This document shows, one piece after another, positions 21,621 through 34,850 of a stretch of 48,831 bases of DNA. The stretch comes from Smittium mucronatum (lineage: Eukaryota > Kickxellomycota > Harpellomycetes > Harpellales > Legeriomycetaceae). The notes under the pieces are model-generated. The model made no database searches. It saw nothing but the letters and a program-made list of their open reading frames with translations, and was not told the origin of the DNA. Every line of letters begins with the position of its first letter. The stretch's first letter is position 1. The translations under genes and the position numbers were made by a program. Location: positions 1 to 48,831 of the forward strand of contig LSSL01004284.1 of assembly GCA_001953115.1 (NCBI GenBank), given 5' to 3'.

Positions 21621-24600
21621 AAGGATATAATCTACAACGATATATTCTAAATGGAGTTGATTTTGAATGAATGTTTTCTCAAAAAAATAAAAATTGTTAT
21701 GAATAAGTGGTGCAACTTCGATTTTATCAAAAAATTATTGTAAAAAACAAAAAAATGTACGAAAAATCGATATTTTTGGTTCTTCTTCAAATAATTCAAT
21801 CGAAATATTTAATAGAGAAGTTGAAAAAAAAATTTAGAGATACGTAACTTCAAATATAATCGAAATTATTATTTTATAAAAAAATTAATAGAAGAGAACT
21901 AAAAGTGATATTATACTTAATTACGAAAGGTTGAATTTAATGAAATATTGTTTAAAAATGAAAAAATGATTTTATTTAAGCTTATTATTAGATGGGTGGG
22001 GAAGTTTTATTTTTAGTGCATCTGAATCTAATATTAATCAAATGGAAATCAAATATATACCAAGCAAGTTGAAAACAATTTAGTTCGAAATTTTTGATTT
22101 TTTATGCAATTTTTTGAAAAACTGTAATTTATATTCCCAAAAAAATCAGAACTTGTAAATATATCTAATTCTGGTGTAAGAAATTTTTAAATTCGAAAAA
22201 ATGTGTTTTTTTATACTGATTTTAAATTGAAATAAAAAGAACTGGTATAGTGAGCATAACTTTGATTTCAAAAAGGAAGATGGCTTGAGAGCAGAGGAAA
22301 TTTAATAAAAAAGAGGGCCTAATTAGATCTTTTTTACAAAATAATCAATTTATCTATCCTGTTAATTTTAATAAACTTTTTTTTCTTTCTAATATAGACT
22401 TCTTTAATCTAAATAACCCCCTATAAAACATTAAAAAATATTGCTGAGCATTTAAAAGTTGTTATTATGGAATTTTTTTTAAAAATAATATTAAGAATAA
22501 TAAATATAGCTTTATGCATTTTTTTTTTAATATAAGGTGAATATAACCATTTTATTTACATCTACAGTCGATGTTTGTATAGATAAGATTAAATAATAGT
22601 AACACAGCTTTATATCTGTCTCCGTTAAGAGTTTGTAGAGAAAAATCATTTTTTGTAAATAAAATTATTTTCTAAAATATTTATTGGAGCTCTTGAATAA
22701 AATATTTCGGATATTTTGCCGCTTTTTTTTAAAAAAAATTGAATATTTTTTACCTATAAAAAATAAAAAAATAAACTAACGAGCAAAGGAGTATCTAAAA
22801 ATGTTACCAATAGCAGTATTTTATATTATTATGTCCATTTTACCTTCCTTGAAATACTCAAAAAATATATATCTTTTGGGATAATATATTGAAATCCAAA
22901 AGGTTATTATTTTTTACTACCTTTTTAATTTTTTTCATAAAAACCCATTGCTTTTTTTGATTTTTGATGAATTTTTTTTAGAATATGTTTATGAAAAATA
23001 ATTTTATCGAATATATTGGCATGTTATTTTTTATTTATTTAAAGCATTAATATTGTTTCATTCATAAAATCCAATTTCCGCTCATAAAAAAATAATCGAC
23101 CTTCGCTTATTTCGACAGATTATTATGTGGGGTAAAATAAAAAATGTCATCCATTAGCATAAATTGTCAGCAATTTGACTTATTTAACAGCAGATATCTT
23201 AAAATTGCAGCTATTGTTCAAAAATATAAGACCTTAATTTTGTAACCATCTGAGAACAATTTCAACTTAATAATATACAAAAAAATTAATTTTAATTACA
23301 TATGCAAGCTTAACCATATTCTAAAGTCCAATTTTTTTCAAAATCTTAATTAATATTTATTTTTCCTGTTTTTTTAGTCTTTTCTTTAAAATATATTTCG
23401 AAATTCCTTGTTCCTGAAAAATTGCATCACATTTTTAATAGATTAAAAACACATATTACATCCCCATATCTGAATTGTTATTTTTATTTATCTATTTCAA
23501 AATTTTAAAAAAAGTTTTGAGTTAAATAAATTTTGATTTTAAAATTTTTTTGTCGAAAAATAGAATGAGGCGCATCTTATTTACTTTGAAATAAACTGAA
23601 TGAATTGATATTTTATTTTCAACATTAATTATATTTATGGGAGAATTTATGAATATATATCCTATGTGATTTGAATTTGAATTATAAATTATATCATTAC
23701 TTAATTACTGTTGAAAATGCCAATTTTGAGTTTTAGATATAATTATTTTTATAAATACACATATTATATAACCGCTATTATTTTCATTTCTAATTACAGG
23801 CAACTCTCAATTTTCGACAGTTTTTAAAAAAATACGGAAAATACCAAAAAGAAGATAAAGATAAAGATCTAACAATTTCTTAAAAAATAATAATTCTAGA
23901 TTATATACAAGTTTAAAATGACTTTTTCAAAATAGAAAAGTTTAATGGAATCGGTGAAATTGTTTTGAGGCATTAGGATTATATTTTTTAGCTATTAAGA
24001 AAAATCGATGTGAATTCCTTAAGTTGTAATAAAAATATGTTATAATCAGAGGCCTGAAATAATTTCAAACTTAAAATAAATTATAAAGTTTTGAGAAAAT
24101 GACTATATCAATAAAAAACATGCTACTTAAACCGTTTATGCTAAAAAAAAATTATTATATTTAAATAGTTTTGATAATTCTATCCTGAAAGTTTAAATGT
24201 ACCATTTTTAGCTATTAATGGCTGTTTGAAGTTTTCAAGTAAAGTGAAGGCCTGAAAATAATAAAAATAACTGTTGAGAAATGAAGCGCAGATAATTTAT
24301 ATTCAATAAATTTTGCTGAAAAAATAACTAGAATGATTAATGATAAAGGTTATCTTTAATTTATGCTTTTTTTAAAAAAAATATTAACTTTTTTTCAAAG
24401 AAAATAAATATAATGGTATTAAATTTTAAAAAAATCGCCTTTATCGATTAAACTATTTCATCAAGTGCATATATTCCTAGGGAAAAAAAGCATCAAAAAT
24501 AACGCCTTTCAAAAATAAATTTTCAATCCTGATTGTTTCAAATTATAAAGGTTTATGCATTCACAAACCTAGATTATATAATCTTTCGAAAATCTAAGAG

Positions 24601-25929
24601 TATTAAAAGAGTGTAATAAAGATTATACCACAGTGATATGCCGCTCAACAAAAAATGGCATTATTACTAAAAAAAAATTAAAAATTAAAAATCACTTATA
24701 ATTAAAAATATAAGAGTAAAATCTTAGGATTTAAAGTTATAGATAAAGGACATTGAATTTTTTTATTCCTACAAATATTAAATTTTTGATACAGCCAATT
24801 AATTTGGGTTTAATATCTACTCACGGGGCTCATTGCCTTAAGAATATATTTAAAATTTTTAATGAAACTTTTAGCATAATTGATAACCTGTGATGAATTC
24901 GAAAAAAAAAAATTCAAAACAAAATATTGATTATAAAATATCAGGGTCTTTTGTTCTATTAAATTGTTTGTTTAAGAGGAGTTTGGAATAAGATAATATC
25001 TAGAATACCGGATGGTATTTGTCTAGAAATAAAAATTATTTTATCATGACCCAAAACAACTTTTAGGGAGATCGGATCAGGTTTGTGATTCTCAAAAATA
25101 TCTATGCAGAAAATCGACGAATAATTTTATATGAAAAGCGATGAAGAGAATTATAAAATTAAAAGGTTAGATGATCTTGTTAGAAAAAATGAAGAATTTT
25201 TTAATAAAAAACAAATATTCTATCGTAAATTTTTATCAGAAAGGATTTGTCAAAGGCTCTAAATAACATAGAAATAAATTTTTAAACTACATTTAAAAAA
25301 AACATTATTTAAGGTAGATATGAAATCATAATATGAAAAGTATTTCTGCGACTTTATCAATATTATGGCATTATTTTTCATAAAAAAAAGAGAAAAAACT
25401 TTATTTTTTATTTTTTTTAGATAATTATTCTTTATTTTTAATTATTCATAAATTTAATTTTTATCAAAACATTCTAATAAAATTTAACTTTACTAATTGT
25501 ATTTTTATCAATTTTTGAAGAAAGAAAAAGTGGAATTATATTTTTAGATAAATTTTTTATTTAATTTATGGTTATTTGTTTAATTTTAGGTACACATTGC
25601 AAAATATTTCTTTATATATTAAGTCCGCGCCTTATTATAAAATAATACTTTATAAATTTTAACTTTTGGTTATAGATTAACTTCTTTTACCTTATTCTGA
25701 AAAATTCCAAAAAAAAATCCTGAAGCTTCCCTTGATCTATTTTCCCGTCATTCCTGAATAAGATGGATTTATTACCAAAATTTTAAAAACATGAAATTAA
25801 ATTTGTGTTTTTAATATCAGTGATATAACTAATGTAATTTTATTGGTAAAAATTTTTCCTGAAAATAATGTTATATAATTTGGTGTAAATTTCGATAATA
25901 ATTTATTAATATTTTCCGATAATTTTATT
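21621..25929. other. AT-rich gene desert, nothing recognisable
   Basis: About 4.3 kb without any frame of protein-like composition. Long A and T runs are common. Possible degraded elements are beyond recognition by eye. Confidence 0.5.
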
Positions 25930-26400
25930 CAAAGAACGAATCGCAATACCCATAAGAGTGAAATACCTTGCTGTGGTTTAGGGGCCTAATATTGTACTTT
26001 TCGAAGTACACTAAACCAAAATTTCACACAGCGTTGTGCTATTCTTGGTTGGGAGTAATGGAGACAGCGCACAGTGATTCGGAGGACAGCGATTCTAGAG
26101 GAGGACCATCTAAAAACAGGAGTAAGCGGTCGTTTAGCACATCTGAGACATATTCTAGTGTACAAGTCCAGCGTTCGACAGTCAGACGGATCTCAGCGTC
26201 TAGCAGCTATTTGTAGGAAAGCCATGTTAATCAATCCCATGTTTGGGTAGGAGCATAATTTTATTAATCCTGTTGGAAGTAGGCTCTGAATAGGAGTTCT
26301 TAGTTTTAAAGAACTATTTTCCGTTGAAAAATAGCTTAATTCTTGACTGCTTGTAACCTCAGTCATACACCTACTTGAAAAAATCCCAGGGGGATATTTC
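25930..26400 (+). mobile_element. Dispersed repeat copy 1 with a GC-richer core
   Basis: The core 25970-26230 is far richer in G and C than the surrounding desert. It is similar, in inverted orientation, to about 46640-47090: the reverse complement shares GACGCTGAGATC preceded by CTACAAATAGCT, also ACTTGT, TGTGCTAAA, GAAATTTT and CCTAAACCA blocks at matching spacing. On the plus strand one frame, open over about 64 codons, ends SQRLAAICRKAMLINPMFG, and the second copy encodes SQRLKAICRKAKLIYPNF in the same register, so the repeat was once coding in this direction. The family is not recognised. An overlapping frame (25968-26216) gives a Ser-rich 82-residue peptide that the other copy does not support. 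Confidence 0.6.
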
Positions 26401-26541
26401 GATTGGTATATTGCACCTTTTTACCGTAATTACACGGCCGGTAGACCTGCAGATGAACTTATTTTAGTTATGATAATAGTCTTTTCTATACGCATTTTTA
26501 TTTTTTTCATATTTTTTTAGCATAGTTTTTAATAATGTTAT

Positions 26542-26572
26542 CTTACAAAAAAATTCCGTGATAAAAAAAAAA
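26542..26572 (+). repeat. Copy of the putative LINE 3'-end motif with A-run
   Basis: CTTACAAAAAAATTCCGTGA then TA and ten A match the insert at 5592-5629 almost base for base. No clear target-site duplication is visible here. Confidence 0.55.
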
Positions 26573-26646
26573 TATTCGCAATAACTTATGGATAAAATGG
26601 ATTTTTTAAAAAAACAAGTTTACATGGGGATTATATAAGAATAATA

Positions 26647-26677
26647 TATGTATGTATGTATCTATGTATGTATGTAT
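26647..26677. repeat. TATG-type microsatellite
   Basis: TATG units in tandem with one interruption (TATC). Simple slippage repeat. Confidence 0.85.
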
Positions 26678-29600
26678 TTTATTTAGCTGATATCTATGCA
26701 TGATTTTTTTTTATGACCATTTAACCTCAAAGCGATCGTAATAAATAAAAACAATAATTAATGGAAGTGATATGTTATATAATAATTTTTATAAAAGTAC
26801 TTATAAAAAATAAAAGTGTTATTTTTTATTTATATATACTCGAAAAATGTTACTTCTTTCTTTTTTGTTAGAATATAAATGATTAAAAGTATTTCCAGAT
26901 AATTTTTTTTTTAAAATATACCAAAAATAGACAATTTCTCGCATTAAACGAAAAATTGGAAAAAAAATAATTAAATATCATATTTTGTAACAAATAATAA
27001 TTTAATATGCGAGTTTTTACTATGTTGAACAGTAGTTAAAAACAATCATATCTATTATATTATTAGATAGAATGTGATAATAATTTTATAATTTTGATTT
27101 TATTTCTTTAATATTTTCAATTCGTACAACAGAAAGTTTTTTATGGATATGAATTTATAAACACTCAAACTTTTAAAATATTTTTTTTTCAAATTCAAAC
27201 TTTATTTAAAAAAACATTGCTGTATTATTAATGTTTTTCTGAAATGGAAAAAAGTTTTTAATTAATTTAGTTTTAAACTTTAGAGATTAATATTGTTATT
27301 AATAAATATATTATGTAAGAACGTTATATTTCTTTTTCTCGAAAAAAACATCTCATCTATAAAAAAATACCATAATAATCATATGAAATCAAAATTACGA
27401 TCTCATTTTATTTAAAATAGATCTATAATACACTTCTTTATTTATATGTTATATGTAGTTTGATTTGGTAATTTAGTGGAAATTTCGAGCCTATATGGAT
27501 TTGGAAAAAAAAACATAGGATGGTAGTAGCTTAATTTATTTCGATATTTTCTAAGAAAATTTGGTATAAATTTTTTTTTTTATTTATAAAACAATTATAA
27601 GATTTCCTTTTTTGTGCATAAATGGAAAATAAGATAAGAAATATCCTGTTTTACTTATTTCAACTAGTTAAATTTAACTTTAATGATTATATTTAGATCT
27701 ATTCAATTTGGTTAAGGCAAAAAAACATCACTCTTAAAATTCTAAAGTATCCAAAAATATAAAAAATTATATCTTAATTAAAAATAAAAGTTAAAAGATC
27801 TTAAAAAAGCGTAAATAGTTAATATAAATAAATTTATCGTTCATTAATTTATAAAAATCCATCAAAAAATAGATAAAAAAAATTCTATGCAAATATATCT
27901 GAATAAAATAGCTTAATTTGTCGGAGCTACGGAGTGTTATTAAAAATAAGTCTAAATATAAAATCTTATCTCAAATTATATCTCAAAAAATCTACGCATA
28001 GTGTCTCTTTATTTTTTTATTTTTTTATTTTTTTATTTTTTTATTTTTTTTCAATTTTTCATTTAATTTTTGAACTTTTATTATTTCATCATTATATCTT
28101 ATACCAAGAACTATTTTTTAGGTTAGTTTAACCACTCCAAAAAAATTTTCAATAAAAAGTTAAAGTGTTTTAAATATTTAAATCATGTAAAAAAACGTAA
28201 TTAAATATCTTAATAAATCAATTTGACTCGTATCATTTGTTTGAAGCTTTCTTTTTATTAATATTTAGCCGATTAATATCGGAAATCAATCGTATATAAA
28301 TCGAATTATATGTATTTTTTAATATATTTTTGATATATATCTATTTTTATATATATAATTATATATCAATCAATCAATCAATAATTGATATCATTTTGTT
28401 AAATTTAATCTCAGATATGATTACAATTTTCTGAAAATGAGCTTGTAATATTTAAATATTTACTGAAAAAAAGGCATAAATTATAAATAGAACGGGATTC
28501 ATTCTAAAAGTGAATCCAAAATGGTAAATGAAACGATCAAACGGATTGATAAATAAGCAAAAGTATCAATTAATTAATTAGCCAATTTTATCCAATCAAT
28601 ATTATCAAAAAAAGCGATAGGAGGAATAATGTTAGTTAATATTGATTAGAATAACAAGACTTTAATGGCCATCCGATATGTATTTTCATTCATATAAATA
28701 TTTCAGACTGTCTGTATATTTATACAAGATCTTTGAGTTGATTATTTAGAAATATATAATCAGATAATATTGAAAAAAAAATTTAATGATTCTATTTTTT
28801 TTTCTAAATTTATACAAGTTATCTTTGCAAATAATGTTAAAAAGCATATTATATCTATCCATTCTATATATAATAGGGGGTTTTCCTTGAAAATCTTTTC
28901 TAATAAACCAATTAAATAAAAAAATATCATTTTATAATAATTTCAATTTTTAAATGTTTTTGTGTGAAAATTTATATATTTTATTTACTATCTTTTTACA
29001 ATTTTGTAATCATTGGTGTTATACGGTAAAAAAAATCTGGAAAAGATAGTTAAAAACTGAGAATTTCTTCAATTTCTGCAAAATTTGTATATAATATATT
29101 TTATAACAGCTAATTATTAGATCAAGTTTTTTTTCATATGGTTATATATTAACTCGAGCTCTAATAAGTTTCGAAACATTTTTATAGAAATGATTATTTC
29201 TTCATTTCACAAATATTTTATAAAATATATGTGTTTTATTTTCATCCTTCAGGAAAAGTGGTTAAATTATAGCTACCACTATCATAATTACTAATAATCG
29301 ATATTTATAGTTATAAATTAAATATAAAATGATAATTAGAAAAAAGAAGGGATTCAGAAAATTCCTGAATCACAAAACAGAATAAAAAAAAAGGTATTTC
29401 GGAAAGAAAAGTAACTAATGAAATAAAAAAATTGTCCAATATGGATTACAAATATTTCTTTGCAGAATTTTCTCGAAATTCGCGGGTAGTATTGACAGAT
29501 AAAAAATATTTTCCTCAATTTTCAGAATTCTTTAGGTCTCACATATAATTTTCCAGCTTTTGTTGAAAAAAAAAAGTTCATAGAAAAATGAACATTTTAA

Positions 29601-31135
29601 TCAAATAATCACGAGTTTATTTTTAAAAAAAGGATAATTAATCTTCGAAAACATGTAATATTTAGGAAAATTAAGTGGGAGGGGGGGGGGAGTTAGTAGA
29701 TGAAGAAAGTAAAAAAAATAAGTTTAAGTTAAGCTGCCCTATTAATATATGAAAAAGTGATCTGAAGCTGGGATATGCATAAATTTAGAAAATATGACGA
29801 AAAAAAAATCATTGGTTATATGAGGAAATTTTTCAATAAAAGAATTTTTGTAATAAACCGCTTTTTATTTTAAATATAAGATTTTTTTTCGAAATTATGA
29901 TAATTAAGCAAAATATATATATATATTAAGGTAAATTTTGGATTTTTTTACTTTATTAGCCGCCATATTTTTTTTATTTGAGTTAATATATTATTATTTT
30001 TAGAAAGGCATCATAAAAACATGAATAGTTTTAAAACTATTTGATGTTTTTATAATAAATTTATCAACTTAAAGATTAAAATTCGAATTCTAAAAAAAGG
30101 TCTAAAAGAGATCAATAGTGTAATAAATTGTTATATATTTTAGATTAAATTCGGATGTAATATTGAATGTGTTATAGCCAGTTTTTTAACATAAATTTTT
30201 TTATAAAAATAGTTTCTCCATGTAGGAGTTTTATAAAGGAAATTAAGCTCTATATTTCCTAATTTAATAAGAGCATGATTTTAAATTTCTGTCAAAAAAA
30301 AAATCATTTTTTTTAAACATCAATTAAAATATAAAACGAATAAAATGTTATATTTTTAAATAAATAAAATTTATATAAAAAACTTTGAATCAAAAATAAC
30401 AGAAATGCACTATTATATAAGTCTTGGAGTTCATAAAAATAATGTCCCTGTTTAATCAAAAACTTAATTTGTTGAGATAAATATATACAGAAATATTCTT
30501 TGATGAATATTTTTTCGATTCAAGGATATTTTTTATAATAATTCGAGGATTATGCCAAAAATAATAAATATAAATAGACAAAGGTATGTTTTCAGTTTTT
30601 TTTCCAGAAAAATTTAATTAATTTATGATTAATTTATAAATTTTTCTTTGAAAGATACATTGTTTGCTAATATATAATGATTAAAATATAAGAAATTGGG
30701 GGTGGGGGTTTAATTTTTTTTTTTTTATGAAAACACGTTTTTTATAACACATTAGATTTTAATATGGAATATAAAAGAGAGAAGGAAAAATTTGATGATT
30801 TATTTAATATTTATTTTAATTTATCAAATTATTTTTTGGGATGAATGTTTTGAAATAAATTTCATACATTTTATTTTTTGCATTTTTTTTCCTGAAATAA
30901 TACTAATACATTTATTTTTATCATAAAATCGAAGGAAATACATAGTTTAATCTTTTTTAAATTATATATTTTACTTTTAAAGGTTTCTTAGTTATTTTTA
31001 AATAAATTTTTTTGATTAATAAAAATACGTATTTTAGCGGCTTAGAATAATAGATAAATTAATTGATATTTATAAAGAACCTAAGTTTATAGAATTTGAA
31101 AAAAATTTTAAACTATAATTTTTTTTTTACTAATT
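26678..31135. other. AT-rich gene desert
   Basis: About 4.5 kb without a supported gene. It holds a microsatellite at 28011-28050, a short ATCA repeat near 28363-28382 and a poly-G run near 29681-29690. The frame at 27934-28131 is created by the T-rich microsatellite. Confidence 0.55.
28011..28050. repeat. Five tandem ATTTTTTT units
   Basis: The octamer ATTTTTTT is repeated five times without error, followed by more T. Confidence 0.9.
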
Positions 31136-31207
31136 AAGCATTTGAATGCCTTGAACCAATGCCATCGAGGTATGGAGCTGCTAGAGCCGCAGAGACGAGT
31201 AGGGTGA
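31136..31207. other. Isolated GC-rich island of about 70 bases
   Basis: About 70 bases with balanced composition (for example GGAGCTGCTAGAGCCGCAGA) lie in sequence that is otherwise over 80 percent A and T. The minus strand contains GGTTCAAGGC, which fits a tRNA B-box, but no cloverleaf could be folded around it. Both strands are open for a few dozen codons without a known motif. It could be a young insertion or a small selected element. Confidence 0.4.
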
Positions 31208-32199
31208 CAATTTTTTTTAGATTTTTTCACTTTTTCACTCTTTTTAATTATGTTTTTATAACTTTTTATTAACTTTAAAATAAATTTTCCGTAAAAAAAA
31301 TAAATAAAAATAAGCATTTGATGGAATAAGTTTAAATTAATTTACAGAAAAGAGGATTTTTTGAAATATAGTTTTTAATATGTAGATAATTTTTTTAAAT
31401 AGTTAATCATAAAATTACAAAAAAATTGTTTGGTTCATTTAAAAATTTCATATTCCCAGAATTGTATTACAAAACTATATTCCAATTATTTTTCATGGTT
31501 TTAATTACTATTATTTTTTGTATTGCGAATTGGATAATCATGAAAAATAATTTTATACTAATTTTGATATAAATTATTCGATATTTTAAAAGTTATATCA
31601 TATTAGATTCAAAATATAGCCTTACACGAGTAGTAGGTTAAAAAAAGATTTTTTTAGACATTGGAGAGGATGGGGTTGATTTTTAAATATATATTAAGGT
31701 ATTATTCTTCTGGGAGAATGAAGAAGCCTGAAATCATAAAAAGATGGATATGGACGGTTATATTCACCAATTTACATAATTTTTTAGTAAATTCCATTCG
31801 ATTTTTTTTTTTTTTAGATATATGATTGAGCTTTTTTAAAAAAAATAAAGAGGCAATAGCCTTTCAATCCTCTTTTTTAATACAAAAATCAAACCATAGT
31901 TTACAAAAATTTAAAATTTACCGAAATAAAGACTATTAATTTGGATGATTTATTTTGTTTAAAATAATTTCGTGATAAGAAGCCAAAAAAAATAATTATA
32001 AAGTTTATTATTTTCAACATTTTTTTATAATAGAATGAAAAATATAATAATATTTTTTTTGATTTTTTATTATAACAGTGCTATTAGAATTTTACTTGGA
32101 AATATAAGACCTTTGAAAGGGTTAGTGAGTTCACTATTTAAATAAATTAGCTAATGACCAAAGCTAAAATATTAGCAAAAAGCTTTGCAGGACCAATAA
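31208..32199. other. AT-rich gene desert
   Basis: Nothing recognisable; long A/T runs and dense stops. Confidence 0.5.
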
Positions 32200-34850
32200 A
32201 ATGAATATATTTCGTTTATTTCTTTGTAGCTGCAGCTAATGAGTTTAAAATGGATTCAGAATTTTCATCAGAAGTGCTGGACCATGATGGTTAAATTATA
32301 CAAAACCTTTTAATATATCTTTTAAAAAAAGTTTATTTAATTTTTCAATAAAAATAATATTGATATGAAGTAGGTTTATATTTTATTGGGCAAGTATTTG
32401 GGAACAGGAATTTTCCAATCCATTTATCTGAAATATATATATTTATAGGGGCTAGAGTTGTATCAGCTAGAATCGGTATAAGTTAAAAAATATAGAAAAT
32501 TAAATATTTGGGTACATGTTTTTCGTATTTAGGGATATATTTTATAAATAATAAATATTTTGAATTCGAAAAAATATTTATTTTTTAATCTTATTAGTTG
32601 ACTTTAGTACAATCCGAACTGTATTTATGTTTAAAATAAGGGTAGCGAGTCCTAGTATTATTATTTTTTACGGGAGTTTTTTTATTTTGATCTAACTTTA
32701 TGGTATTCGATTTTTTAAATTATATACCATAATTAATAAGAAATTTATACAAATTAGCCTGCATGTTTTCTTTTTAGAAATTCCTCATTAACAGAAATTG
32801 AAAGATGTTTGCTTAGCACAAACTTGATTGCGATATTTTTTCAAATCTATATTTTTTCACTATATTAAGGTTGATGTACATATTAATTATTTAGATATAG
32901 GATATAAAGTTTTTTTTAGATGGTTATAGGCCCAATAAGGCCACTATTTCATTTTTTAAATTTATGGATTTATTAAATTTATGTTTAACCTTTTCAGGGG
33001 CCAAACTTTTTCACCATTCCTATTTGTGCATATTTACAATTCTAATCGGCCTAAATTCATGATAATTCCTATGGTATAAAAATATATTAATATAATTATA
33101 ATATTGAACGAAAAACTTAGGCCTTCTTTTGTAATATCAGCCCTGAAAAGCTTAAAGATTGACGTTTTTAAAAGGATAGTGCTAATAAGACGATTAAATA
33201 GGCTATATATTCAATATCCTCTTCTAAACTTCGAAGAATATTGAATCATAGATAAGTCAGATCCATCTTTAGAGAGGGATATAAAATTTAAAATATATAA
33301 AATAGTTCAGAGATTGGTTAGCCAGTAATATTCTGTTTAGAATCATTTTAAGGGGTGGTTTCTTAGCTCTGAAACTGTATTTCTAGTAATAGTTCATAAC
33401 GAACCATATTTTTGTGATATGTGAACGGATATAATGCTAGATATTTCTTTGAAAGGAGTTGGTTAATAAACCAAAAAAAAAAAATCACGGGGTAAATTCA
33501 AGTTAATTTCGATAAAGTTTAAAAGGATGGTGTTTCCTCTCATACTAACGACTGGAACGTAATGATAGCCGTTTACTAGGATATTGTATTTACAGGCAAA
33601 ATAATAATATATTGTTACTTGTCAAGAGTTTCAATAGAAGAAGATTTCATATATTGTCAACACGTTGCCGAAAAATGTTGGAAATATCTGACTTTTAGAT
33701 GGGACTAGTAGCAGGTTAACTTTAAGGTTTTATAGGATGATTTTTATAAGAGCACAGGTTATACCAATTGTAAAGGCAGTTGTAATTCTGTTTAGCCAAT
33801 ACACTTTTTTTTTTTTTTTTACAAAAAAAATCACTTTTGGTTTGTGTTTTCTTGTGGAAAGTATTTTTAATAATAGAAAAGATTCTAGAGTAATTAAAAA
33901 GATTGATGTCGATCCCATATGAAGCAAGAATTATAACTAATGAAGGAACGAAAACGTTACTAGTTGCATATATTACAAGAGATTTTTAATAGGGGCTGAT
34001 GGTGACAAATTCAGTAATCACTGCGATTAAATTGTATATAGTATAGATGTTAATACTAAATTCTATTGGCCCAAAAACAATTGGGTCTTGTGTGGATGGA
34101 ATGAAAACCCTAATTTGGATTTTAAAAGTCAGTATTTTGAATATATATATATATTGGTAAGCATAATTTAACTGTAAACGTTTTTTTTTTTAAAACGCAT
34201 TTTGATTCAGTGATGATGTAAATTTTCAAGTGCCGTTTATCATGTTTTATAGCATGTAAAAACTAATGGATACTTTTGTGCAGAAGGAAATCATCATCGA
34301 TTTCAAAAAATTACATACACATTATGTTTCAAAAAATATTGGAAGGGAGTTTCACATATTGACTTTGCGTTGTATTAGAGATATGGTGCAATTTGAAAAG
34401 TGTTGATAGTTTTTATAAAAATTGGTAACTTGTAATGTATATTGGAGTATGAATATAAAACCATCGCTGCATTATACTGGTACAAAAAGTGCAAATAAAT
34501 ATCCCAGGAATGTTTTATTTTGGCTTAAAACATAATTTTGGAGATTTATAAAAAAAAGTATTTACTCTTTTAGAAATTCCTGAATTTCCGTAACATGCAT
34601 CATATTTAGCTAAAAATTTAACAGTAAAATTCAAAATGGTTAATTATTATCCTAAGACTGAGAATAAATGGAGTAATGGCTAAGTGGGTATTCGATTATT
34701 TGTTTGTTATCCTTCGAAACATTTCGTAAGATGTCAAATTGGATAGACTACTTCTGGGCCGATTCTATAGACCCAAGGTCTTTGTTAAAAAGAGTATGTT
34801 TTTAGAGTTTTAATTCCATTTGTAATTTAATATTTTTAATAAGAAAATTT
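32200..34850 (+). pseudogene. LINE relic, reverse transcriptase to C-terminal region
   Basis: Plus-strand blocks fit a second LINE type. DISLKGVG...TKKKKITG (about 33440-33490) resembles the 'DILDDI.GV.VP...I.GLLFADD' stretch around the catalytic box. DGVSSHTNDWNVMIAVY (33521-33571) fits the 'W...W.M.I...K' segment that follows. MIFIRAQVIPIVKAV (33737 on) fits the 'LIR.QVIPI..YGGE' helix. LDRLLLGRFYRP (about 34740-34775) may be the terminal His/Cys finger. All are interrupted by stops. The catalytic Asp pair is not legible. The start is vague; MDSEFSSEVLD near 32250 may be an earlier piece. Confidence 0.45.

Noticed and set aside
25968..26216. 82-residue Ser-rich ORF in the GC-richer island as a gene
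   Set aside because: The related copy at 46.8 kb conserves a different frame (SQRL...AICRKA), so this frame is not the coding one.
31136..31207. tRNA gene in the GC island
   Set aside because: A B-box-like string is present but acceptor, anticodon and T stems cannot be paired.
33730..33927. Paired plus and minus frames of 61-65 codons
   Set aside because: The minus frame is a shadow. The plus frame has some LINE-like residues but contains a long Phe run from a T tract; I treat it only as part of the LINE relic.
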